From positions 62,001 through 126,000 of the forward strand of contig NZ_JAHBZJ010000005.1 of NCBI RefSeq assembly GCF_019635455.1: DNA of 64,000 bases. Direction: 5' to 3'. The notes below the pieces were generated by a model. It saw only the letters and a program-made list of their open reading frames with translations, did not search any database and had not been told where the DNA came from. The position numbers were made by a program, and so were the translations under genes. Shown piece after piece: positions 57,367 through 64,000 of this stretch; within the stretch, counting starts at the first letter, position 1, and every line of letters starts with the position of its first letter. Origin of the DNA: Sphingomonas sp. Its GTDB lineage: Bacteria > Pseudomonadota > Alphaproteobacteria > Sphingomonadales > Sphingomonadaceae.

Positions 57367-57482
57367 CTTTAGCTGTGGACAGGGACGTGCGATGCATTGC
57401 CCTGACCCGGCGCTAACCTATATGAGCGGCGGGGTGGCGGAAAACGCTGCACCGCCGCTTTGGTTTCCAGGATAATCGTTCA

Positions 57483-58853
57483 ATGGCATCCGCAGCCGAT
57501 CAATTCGCAACCGGCCTCAACCTGTCCAAATTCGGGCAGGCGACCGAACTCAAGAAGCGCCTGTGGTTCACGCTCGGTGCGCTGATCATCTTCCGGATGC
57601 TGAGCTATGTTCCGCTGCCGGGTATCGACCCGACGCAGCTGGGCCTGCTGGCCCAGCGCACGCAGGGCGGCGTGCTCGATTTCTTCAACACCTTTTCGGG
57701 CGGCGCGTTGCAGCGCATGTCGGTGATCGCGCTTGGCGTGATGCCCTACATCACCGCCTCGATCGTGGTGCAGCTGGCGACGTCGCTGTCGCCCCAGCTC
57801 GCCGCGATCAAGAAGGAAGGCGAGAGCGGACGCAAGAAGCTGAACCAGTATACCCGGTACGGGACGGTCGCGCTGACGGCGGTTCAGGGCTGGGTGATCG
57901 CGGTGGGGCTTGAGACGCTGGGCGCGAACCAGGGGCTGGCGCCGGTGGTTGATCCGGGCCTGTTGTTCCGGATCGCCGCCGTGGTCAGCCTGATCGGCGG
58001 CACGATGTTCCTGATGTGGCTGGGCGAGCAGATCACCAGCCGCGGCGTCGGCAACGGAATCTCGCTCATCATCATGGCGGGCATCGTCGCGCACCTTCCG
58101 ACCACGCTGGTACAGCTGTTCGAAGGCGGCCGTACCGGATCGCTCGATCCCATCAAGATGGCGGGCATCCTGATCGCGGTGGTCGGCCTGGTGCTGTTCA
58201 TCTGCTTCATGGAGCGTGCGCAGCGCCGTATCCTCATCCAGTATCCCAAGCGCCAGACGGCGCGCGGGGTGCAGTCCGAGCGCAGCCACCTGCCGCTCAA
58301 GATCAACACCGCCGGCGTGATCCCGCCGATCTTTGCCAGCTCGCTGTTGCTGATGCCGCTGACGATCAGCCAGTTCGCCGGCCAGGCGCAGGCGAGCGGC
58401 AAGAGCAGCTGGTGGGGTGATCTGGTCATCAGCCTGAACCAGTATCTTCAGCATGGCAGCCCGATTTACATGGCGCTGTACGGCGCGGGCATCATCTTCT
58501 TCTCGTTCTTCTACACCGCCGTGGTGTTCAATCCGGAGGAGACGGCCGAGAATCTGAAGAAATATGGCGGCTTCATCCCCGGCATCCGTCCGGGCAAGAA
58601 CACCGAGGCGTATTTCGATTATGTGCTGACGCGCATCACCGTGATCGGTGCGGCCTATCTGACGCTGATCTGCCTCGTGCCGGAATATCTTGTCTCCGCG
58701 CTCTCGATCCCCTTTTATCTGGGCGGCACCAGCCTGCTGATCGTAGTGAACGTGACGATGGATACGGTGACGCAGATTCAGTCGCACCTGCTGGCGCACC
58801 AGTATGGCGATCTGATCAAGAAGGCGAAGCTGAAGGGCGGCCGGCTCCGCTAA
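57483..58853 (+). CDS. secY: Preprotein translocase subunit SecY
   Basis: This 456-residue integral membrane protein forms the SecYEG protein-conducting channel. Ten hydrophobic helices are visible, with signatures ALIIFRMLSYVPLPGIDPT, GGALQRMSVIALGVMPYITA and NPEETAENLKKYGGFIPGIR. It lies between rplO and adk as in many bacteria. Confidence 0.98.
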   Translation: MASAADQFATGLNLSKFGQATELKKRLWFTLGALIIFRMLSYVPLPGIDPTQLGLLAQRTQGGVLDFFNTFSGGALQRMSVIALGVMPYITASIVVQLATSLSPQLAAIKKEGESGRKKLNQYTRYGTVALTAVQGWVIAVGLETLGANQGLAPVVDPGLLFRIAAVVSLIGGTMFLMWLGEQITSRGVGNGISLIIMAGIVAHLPTTLVQLFEGGRTGSLDPIKMAGILIAVVGLVLFICFMERAQRRILIQYPKRQTARGVQSERSHLPLKINTAGVIPPIFASSLLLMPLTISQFAGQAQASGKSSWWGDLVISLNQYLQHGSPIYMALYGAGIIFFSFFYTAVVFNPEETAENLKKYGGFIPGIRPGKNTEAYFDYVLTRITVIGAAYLTLICLVPEYLVSALSIPFYLGGTSLLIVVNVTMDTVTQIQSHLLAHQYGDLIKKAKLKGGRLR

Positions 58854-58890
58854 GCGGGCGGCACATCAGGCCCTGAGGAGGGGAAGCGCG

Positions 58891-59541
58891 TTGAACATCA
58901 TCCTGTTGGGGCCTCCCGGGGCCGGCAAGGGTACCCAGGCAAGCCGGTTGGAAGATGACCGCGGCATGGTCCAGCTTTCGACCGGGGACATGCTGCGCGC
59001 CGCAGTGAAGGCCGGAACGCCCGTGGGGCTGAAGGCCAAGGCGGTGATGGAGGCCGGCGAGCTGGTTTCCGACGCGATCGTCAGCGGCATCATCGGCGAG
59101 AAGCTGGACGAGATCGGCGACAAGGGCGCGATCTTCGACGGCTATCCCCGCACGGCGGCGCAGGCGGATTCGCTCGACGCGCTGCTGGCGGCGCGCGGGC
59201 GCAAGCTGGATCACGTCATCGAACTGGTGGTGGACGAGGATGCGCTGGTCGAACGCATTACCGGTCGCTTCACCTGCGCCAATTGTGGCGAGGGCTATCA
59301 CGACCGGTTCAAACAGCCCGTCGTCGCCGGAGTGTGCGATGTCTGTGGCTCGACCGAGTTCAAGCGCCGCCCGGACGATAATGAAGAGACCGTGCGCACC
59401 CGCATGGCGGAATACCGCGCGAAGACCGCACCGATCCTGCCGGGCTATGAAGCGCGCGGGCTGGTGAAGCGGGTCGATGGCATGGCCGACATCGCCGACG
59501 TCACCGACGCGATCGAAGCGATCCTGGACGGGCGGGGGTGA
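58891..59541 (+). CDS. adk: Adenylate kinase with zinc-type LID
   Basis: This 216-residue enzyme balances AMP, ADP and ATP. The P-loop is LLGPPGAGKGTQ, the AMP site lies in STGDMLRAAV and DGYPRTAAQAD. The LID carries four Cys (FTCANCGEGYHDRF and GVCDVCGSTEF), a zinc-binding form. It starts with TTG after a GAGGAGGGG stretch about ten bases upstream. In many sphingomonads rpsM, rpsK, rpoA and rplQ would follow; they do not here. Confidence 0.97.
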   Translation: MNIILLGPPGAGKGTQASRLEDDRGMVQLSTGDMLRAAVKAGTPVGLKAKAVMEAGELVSDAIVSGIIGEKLDEIGDKGAIFDGYPRTAAQADSLDALLAARGRKLDHVIELVVDEDALVERITGRFTCANCGEGYHDRFKQPVVAGVCDVCGSTEFKRRPDDNEETVRTRMAEYRAKTAPILPGYEARGLVKRVDGMADIADVTDAIEAILDGRG

Positions 59542-59572
59542 GCGTGAAGCCTGGCTCAGTGGCAAAGCCCGA

Positions 59573-59899
59573 GTGAGTCTTTCGCCGCTTTCGGATCAGG
59601 AGGCGGCCGATTTTTCCCTGTCGATGACTCCTGCCGAACGCATAATGATGCGGCATTTTCTGGAGGAGCGCGGACGGCTCTACGCGGTAATCGCTGAAAA
59701 GGCTGGCGTGTCGTACGCGTTGGTGCGGACGTTCGGTCGCAAGCTACAGAATGCTCGGCTGGCGCATATTTCAGTGATCCCGTTCGATGGATGCCGGCTG
59801 TTCCTGAACGCCCGCGGAGTGAGGGTTAAGCGCGCCGTCGAAATACTGGACCGCATCGAACGCAACCGCGCTCAAGGTCCGAGCTTGTCACAGAGGTAA
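59573..59899 (+). CDS. Small hypothetical protein with helix-turn-helix-like segment
   Basis: An open frame of about 108 residues starts from a GTG (VSLSPLSDQEAADFSLSM) or 91 from the ATG at 59624. The central part (RLYAVIAEKAGVSYALVRTF) has the spacing of a helix-turn-helix. VIPFDGCRLFLNARGVRVKR and an Arg-rich helix follow. No family is recognised and no strong ribosome-binding site is seen. Base composition is a little less GC-rich than adk. It could be an acquired small regulator or a spurious frame; a terminator just after its stop supports a transcript ending here. Confidence 0.45.
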   Translation: MSLSPLSDQEAADFSLSMTPAERIMMRHFLEERGRLYAVIAEKAGVSYALVRTFGRKLQNARLAHISVIPFDGCRLFLNARGVRVKRAVEILDRIERNRAQGPSLSQR

Positions 59900-59910
59900 C
59901 CCCACAGCAG

Positions 59911-59942
59911 AAAGGCCGCCGTCCCGGGGGACAGCGGCCTTT
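59911..59942. terminator. Bidirectional terminator between adk region and the decarboxylase
   Basis: A nine-base stem (59911-59919 with 59934-59942), extended by an inner stem after one mismatch, has AAA on the left and TTT on the right. It can serve both converging transcripts, though the T runs are short. Confidence 0.65.
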
Positions 59943-59962
59943 CCCTTACTCCCTCGTCCTTC

Positions 59963-61174
59963 TCAACGCCGGGCGCGGCGCTTGAACTGGTCCAGGCTGA
60001 CGACGTTGCTGGGCGGCTCGATCGCGATGCCCGAATAGAGCGTCGCCATCGGTTCGTCGGCGACCTCATGCGTCGCATCGACACCGAAGCCGTTGAAGGC
60101 GGTGCGCATCGCGCAGCCATAGGCGCCCAGCATCCCCACCTCGATATAGTCGCCGGCGCGGATGTCGGCGGGAAGCACGAACGGCCCCGCCATATGGTCC
60201 ATGTCGTCGCAGGTCGGGCCATAGAAGCTGAATTCGGCCACGTCCTCCGACACCTCGCCGTCACGCAGCAGCGTAACCGGGAAGCGCCAGCCGACATGCG
60301 CGGCGTCGAACAGCGCGCCATAGGCACCGTCGTTGATGTACAGTTCATCGCCACGCCGCTTTTCGACGCGCACGATCAGCGAGCTGTATTCCGCGCACAG
60401 CGCACGGCCCGGCTCGCACCACAGCTCCGCGCTGTACGAGATCGGCAGGTTTTCGAACGCATTGTGGATCACGCCGAAATACGCGTCGAGCGGGGGCGGC
60501 TCCATGCCCGGATAGGTCGAGGGAAAGCCGCCGCCGACATCGACGATGTCCACCGTCACCGACGATGCGACGATCGCTGCGCGAACACGCTCCATCGCCT
60601 CGGCATAGGCGGCCGGCGTCATCGCCTGGCTGCCGACATGGAAGCAGATGCCGAGCGCGTCGGCGGCCTGCCGGGTTGCGACGAGCAGTTCGGCCACGTC
60701 CTCTGGCTCCGCACCGAATTTCGCGGCAAGGCTGAGCTTCGAATGATCGGACGACACGCGAATCCGCACGCACAGGTTCAGATCCTGCGCGCCCCGGGTG
60801 GCGCGGACGATCTTTTCCAGTTCGTCCATCGTGTCGAGGCTGAAGGTGCGCACGCCATGGACGAAATACGCCTCTTCGATCGCTTCCTCGGCCTTGACCG
60901 GGTGCATGAAGCAGAGCGTCGCCTTGGGCAGGGTGCGGCGGGCCATCCGCACCTCACCGATCGACGCGACGTCATAATGCGTCACGCCGGCGTCCCACAG
61001 GATTTGCAGGAGGGCGGGGGAGGGATTGGCCTTGACGGCATACATCGTCGTCCCCGGAAACTTCTCAACGAAGAATCGGGCTGCTCGCTTGGCGGCGTGC
61101 GGACGAACGAGCGTTACCGGCTCGACGGGACGAAGGGCTTTCGCTAGCCCCAGCGCGCTAAGATGCTTGTGCAA
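59963..61174 (-). CDS. Fold-III PLP decarboxylase, ornithine/lysine decarboxylase type
   Basis: This 403-residue alanine-racemase-fold decarboxylase probably makes putrescine from ornithine (or cadaverine from lysine). The PLP Lys is in TTMYAVKANPSPALL (about residue 48). FHVGSQAM and GGGFPSTYPG bind the cofactor phosphate, AELWCEPGRALCAEY is a signature, and the catalytic Cys is in YGPTCDDMDHM near 330. The eukaryote-like ODC fold, rather than E. coli SpeC, is normal for alphaproteobacteria. It is divergent from a threonine/serine dehydratase gene with 147 bases between starts. Confidence 0.9.
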   Translation of the reverse strand: MHKHLSALGLAKALRPVEPVTLVRPHAAKRAARFFVEKFPGTTMYAVKANPSPALLQILWDAGVTHYDVASIGEVRMARRTLPKATLCFMHPVKAEEAIEEAYFVHGVRTFSLDTMDELEKIVRATRGAQDLNLCVRIRVSSDHSKLSLAAKFGAEPEDVAELLVATRQAADALGICFHVGSQAMTPAAYAEAMERVRAAIVASSVTVDIVDVGGGFPSTYPGMEPPPLDAYFGVIHNAFENLPISYSAELWCEPGRALCAEYSSLIVRVEKRRGDELYINDGAYGALFDAAHVGWRFPVTLLRDGEVSEDVAEFSFYGPTCDDMDHMAGPFVLPADIRAGDYIEVGMLGAYGCAMRTAFNGFGVDATHEVADEPMATLYSGIAIEPPSNVVSLDQFKRRARR

Positions 61175-61321
61175 CTCAAGGGACCTCCAATTGGCTTGCG
61201 CCGTACGGTTAATTCACTGCCTTGCGGTGGAAGTCCCATGGGGCAGCGGACGGGTCACATAGGGTTGGAGACCCTCCTTGTAAAGCCTATTGGGGTCGAA
61301 ACCAGCGAAGCGGGGTGAGAT

Positions 61322-62317
61322 GTGACGATTGTGCGACAGCCCACACGGGCCGGGGTTCGCGACGCAGCAGCAAAGGTGGCGGCGGTGCTGCCGGCGACGC
61401 CGCTGTTCGTGGTCGAGGTGCGCGGCGTGCCGGTGATGTTCAAGGCCGAATCGCTCCAGCCGATCGGTGCGTTCAAGATTCGCGGCGCCTGGCACCGGCT
61501 CACCGCGCTGAACCCGGAACAGCGGGCGAGCGGCGTCGTCGCCTATTCGTCGGGCAACCATGCGCAGGGCGTGGCCTGGGCGGCGCGGCGGCTGGGCATG
61601 CCGGCGGTCATCGTGATGCCGTCCGACGCCCCCGCCCGCAAGCGCGACCAGACGCTGGCGCTGGGGGCCGAAGTGGTGAGTTACGACCGGATGACCGAAA
61701 GCCGGGAGAAGATCGCCGCGCACCTGGCCCATGCGCGCGGCGCGGTGCTGGTGCCGCCGTTCGACGATCCGTGGGTGATCGAGGGACAGGGGAGCATCGG
61801 CATCGAGGTGCTGACCCAGGTCGCCGAAATGAAGCTGCCGGACCCGACCCATGTCGTGACGCCATGCGGCGGCGGCGGGCTGGCATCGGGCGTGGCGCTT
61901 GCGCTGCCCGATGCGCAGATGACGATCGTGGAGCCGGCGGGCTGGGACGATATGTGCCGCAGCCTGGAGGCCGGGTGGATCGAATCGGTCGGCGACAATC
62001 CGCCACCCACCGCCTGCGATTCGCTCCAGACGATGCAACCGTCACCGCTGACGTTCGACGTGCTGTCGCGGCGCGGCGCGACCGGGGTGACGGTGAGCGA
62101 GGCGGAGGTGCGCGCGGCGCAGCGATGGGCGGCGGCGCAGCTGCGGCTGGTGGTCGAACCTGGCGGCGCGGCGGCGCTGGCGGCGGTGCTGGCGGGCAAG
62201 GTCGATCCGGTGCCGGGGATGCTGGTCGTGCTGTCGGGCGGCAATGCCGATCCGGCCGCCTATGCCCGGGCGATCGCTCCCGAGGCGCAGGCCGATCGCC
62301 AGCCGGTCGAGGCATGA
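61322..62317 (+). CDS. Threonine/serine dehydratase, short form without ACT domain
   Basis: This 331-residue fold-II PLP enzyme deaminates threonine or serine, or may racemise serine. The PLP Lys is in PIGAFKIRGAWHRL (about residue 53), VAYSSGNHAQGVAWA binds substrate, and TPCGGGGLASGVAL is the phosphate loop. There is no ACT domain, so no end-product control is expected, in contrast to the ilvA-type enzyme at 13582. It begins with GTG. A serine racemase or threo-3-hydroxyaspartate dehydratase role cannot be excluded. Confidence 0.87.
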   Translation: MTIVRQPTRAGVRDAAAKVAAVLPATPLFVVEVRGVPVMFKAESLQPIGAFKIRGAWHRLTALNPEQRASGVVAYSSGNHAQGVAWAARRLGMPAVIVMPSDAPARKRDQTLALGAEVVSYDRMTESREKIAAHLAHARGAVLVPPFDDPWVIEGQGSIGIEVLTQVAEMKLPDPTHVVTPCGGGGLASGVALALPDAQMTIVEPAGWDDMCRSLEAGWIESVGDNPPPTACDSLQTMQPSPLTFDVLSRRGATGVTVSEAEVRAAQRWAAAQLRLVVEPGGAAALAAVLAGKVDPVPGMLVVLSGGNADPAAYARAIAPEAQADRQPVEA

Positions 62318-62526
62318 TGCGGATGCCGGGGGCGCTGCCCCGGCCCGGATCGACCTGCCCGTCCTGATCGCGGCCCCACGTGCCGGCGAAGGCCGCCGGC
62401 CGACATTTCCACGCGATCGCGCGCAGATGATGGGCGCACACCACGTCGCGGAACGCAAACAGAACGAATCCGACATTGCAACCGTGCGCCGATGCGGCCA
62501 GAGCGGTCGCACGGCATGACGAGGCG

Positions 62527-63105
62527 ATGATGGGTTTGACCGCGATCGATATATTGGTGCTGATCGCGATCGGCGGCGCGGCGGTGCTGGGCCTGATGCG
62601 CGGGTTCGTCACCGAAGTGCTGTCGCTGATGGCGTGGCTGTTCGTCGTCGTCGCGCTCAAATTCCTGCACACGCCGCTGGCCGCCGCGCTGGCGGAACCG
62701 GTCGGCACGGTCCAGGGGGCGGCGGTGCTGGCCTTCGCGCTGATCAGCGGCGTCACCTGGTTCGGTGGCAGGGTCGTCGCCAACGCGATCGGATCGCGCA
62801 CCCGCACCGGTCTGCTCGGCCCGATCGATCGCGTTCTGGGGCTGGGCTTTGGCGCGGTAAAGGGGCTGATCCTTGCCAGCCTGGCGTTCCTGCTGGTCGC
62901 GCTGGTGGTCGATACGGTCGGAGGCGGCCCGGCGCGGCGGCCCGACTGGATGACTCAGTCGCGCACCTACCCATTGCTTAACGCGACCAGCGCGAGCATC
63001 GCCGAATTCGTCGATCGGCGACGGCGCGGAGAGCCGGTGTTCGGCAACGACAGCGATGGCGCCGCCCTTGCGAACGAGGCCGCCGACGATACATCCGGCA
63101 GATGA
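62527..63105 (+). CDS. cvpA: CvpA family membrane protein
   Basis: This 192-residue protein has four hydrophobic helices in its first 125 residues. The family blocks are TAIDILVLIAIGGAAVLGLM, RGFVTEVLSLMAW, and LLGPIDRVLGLGFGAVKGL. CvpA was linked to colicin V production in E. coli and later to bile and antibiotic tolerance; its basic role is unclear. Two ATG codons (62527, 62530) follow a GAGG site. The stop overlaps the next gene by four bases. The 209 bases before it hold nothing I recognise. Confidence 0.85.
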   Translation: MMGLTAIDILVLIAIGGAAVLGLMRGFVTEVLSLMAWLFVVVALKFLHTPLAAALAEPVGTVQGAAVLAFALISGVTWFGGRVVANAIGSRTRTGLLGPIDRVLGLGFGAVKGLILASLAFLLVALVVDTVGGGPARRPDWMTQSRTYPLLNATSASIAEFVDRRRRGEPVFGNDSDGAALANEAADDTSGR

Positions 63106-63536
63106 ACGCGCCGCTCTATACCCCCGAAATCCTGCGCCTGACGACCGCGCCGGGCCTTGATCGCCGGCTTGCGGATGCGATGGCCAGCGTCGAGAAGCGG
63201 TCGCCGGTCTGTGGCAGCCGGATCATCATCGACATCGATCTCGACGCGGATGGGCGGATCAGCGATCTGGGCATGCAGGTACGCGCCTGTGCGCTGGGAC
63301 AGGCTTCGGCGGCGCTGTTCGAGGCGCATGCACGCGGCCGTCACGCGGACGAGATCGCGGCGGCGTCGGATGCAGTCGCGGCGTGGCTGTCGGGTGAGCG
63401 GGCGGCGGCGCCCGAGTGGCCGGGCATCGACCTGCTCGCTCCGGCGATCCCGCATCGGGGACGCCATGCCGCGATCCGGCTGCCGTTCGAGGCGGCGGCC
63501 GACGCCTGCGCCGCGATCCTCAAGGAGCGCGGGTGA
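63102..63536 (+). CDS. IscU/NifU-like iron-sulfur scaffold, divergent
   Basis: This 144-residue protein resembles the NifU N-terminal/IscU family. Two cluster-ligand Cys stand at residues 37 (SPVCGSR) and 63 (VRACALGQAS), the same numbers as in E. coli IscU. The third ligand Cys near 106 has no clear match; the aligned stretch reads RHAAIRLPFEA. The Asp after the first Cys is Ser here. It may be a specialised or reduced scaffold. It overlaps cvpA by four bases and the antiporter gene by one, so the three are probably one operon. Confidence 0.8.
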   Translation: MNAPLYTPEILRLTTAPGLDRRLADAMASVEKRSPVCGSRIIIDIDLDADGRISDLGMQVRACALGQASAALFEAHARGRHADEIAAASDAVAAWLSGERAAAPEWPGIDLLAPAIPHRGRHAAIRLPFEAAADACAAILKERG

Positions 63537-64000
63537 TGGAAAGTTCGGCCCATTCGCTGGTCACCGAGGGGGCGCCGCTGCTCGGCTTCGCGCTGCTGTT
63601 CGTCCTGATCTTTCGCCGGATGGGGCTGGGCGCGACGCTGGGCTATCTCGTCGCCGGGGCGCTGGTCGGCCCGCAACTGCTGAACCTGGTGGGTGAAGCG
63701 GAAAGCAAGATGGGCATCGCCGAATTCGGCATCGCCCTGTTGCTGTTTCTGGTTGGCCTGGAACTCAGTCCGTCGCGGCTGTGGCGGATGAAGCAGGATA
63801 TCTTCGGCTTTGGCCTGTTGCAGGTCGTGCTGTGCGGCGTCGCGCTGAGCGTGGTGATCGGATATGGCGCGAACTTCTCGCTCGCCGCCGCACTGGCGCT
63901 GGGCCTGCCGCTGGCGCTCTCATCGACGGCCCAGGTGTTGCCGATGCTGCAATCGGCGGGACGGCTGCGCACCCCGTTCGGCGAACGTGCGTTCGCGACG
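63536..64000 (+). CDS. Cation/proton antiporter (CPA2, KefB/KefC type), 5' part
   Basis: The open frame continues to the right edge without a stop; 155 codons are present. Hydrophobic helices alternate with short loops as in the CPA2 family. The signature GYLVAGALVGPQLLNLVGE and AEFGIALLLFLVGLELSPSRLW are characteristic, and ALPLALSSTAQVLPML is the start of the ion-binding region. Relatives exchange K+ or Na+ for H+; a C-terminal TrkA-N domain would be expected beyond the edge. The ATG shares a base with the preceding stop. Confidence 0.88.
   Translation, partial: MESSAHSLVTEGAPLLGFALLFVLIFRRMGLGATLGYLVAGALVGPQLLNLVGEAESKMGIAEFGIALLLFLVGLELSPSRLWRMKQDIFGFGLLQVVLCGVALSVVIGYGANFSLAAALALGLPLALSSTAQVLPMLQSAGRLRTPFGERAFAT

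Overview
The window looks like chromosomal DNA of a high-GC alphaproteobacterium, most likely a sphingomonad (Sphingomonas or a close relative). Support comes from a CtrA master regulator with CtrA-type boxes near it, a TonB-dependent receptor, a Sphingomonas-style Gly/Tyr-rich RcnB-family protein, the rpsL-rpsG-fusA-tuf plus S10/spc ribosomal cluster, and an S12 protein with Arg at position 88. No rRNA, tRNA, CRISPR array, integrase or insertion sequence was recognised.

Bases 1-18,100 hold mostly metabolic and envelope genes. They are the 3' part of bioA, two tandem polysaccharide deacetylases, a small lipoprotein, mmsB, an MscS channel, a PafA-like phosphatase and a DsbD/ScsB-type thiol reductase. 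Next comes the conserved but poorly understood trio circularly permuted ATP-grasp / alpha-E / transglutaminase-like, followed by Bpt transferase, threonine ammonia-lyase, a secreted amidohydrolase and a TPR protein. In the transglutaminase-like member the catalytic Cys appears to be Ser.

Bases 18,200-41,500 carry a SulP transporter, ctrA, a TonB-dependent receptor, a divergent LysR regulator with a pirin-wrbA-dioxygenase operon, a secreted protein with an MVL-type mannan-binding domain, and a PAS-GGDEF-EAL-PilZ signalling protein. These are followed by an RluA-ArfB-lipoprotein-fRMsr run, an RcnB-family protein behind two CtrA-like boxes, an M28 peptidase, a universal stress protein, and pdhC and lpdA separated by three small genes. 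A membrane protein and a bactofilin with an overlapping membrane-protein gene complete the region.

Bases 41,500-58,900 are the translation supercluster. rpsL-rpsG-fusA-tuf starts from a good sigma-70-type promoter and ends at a strong terminator. A 1.2-kb accessory insert follows, with a hypothetical gene and a DUF559 gene flanked by REP-like hairpin repeats. The S10-spc genes run from rpsJ to secY and adk. Three departures stand out: a 381-bp structured gap between rpsJ and rplC, a terminator-like hairpin between rpmD and rplO, and the absence of rpsM-rpsK-rpoA-rplQ after adk.

Bases 59,500-64,000 hold a small hypothetical gene, a fold-III PLP decarboxylase divergent from a threonine/serine dehydratase, CvpA, a divergent IscU/NifU-like scaffold lacking one ligand Cys, and the start of a cation/proton antiporter that runs off the window.
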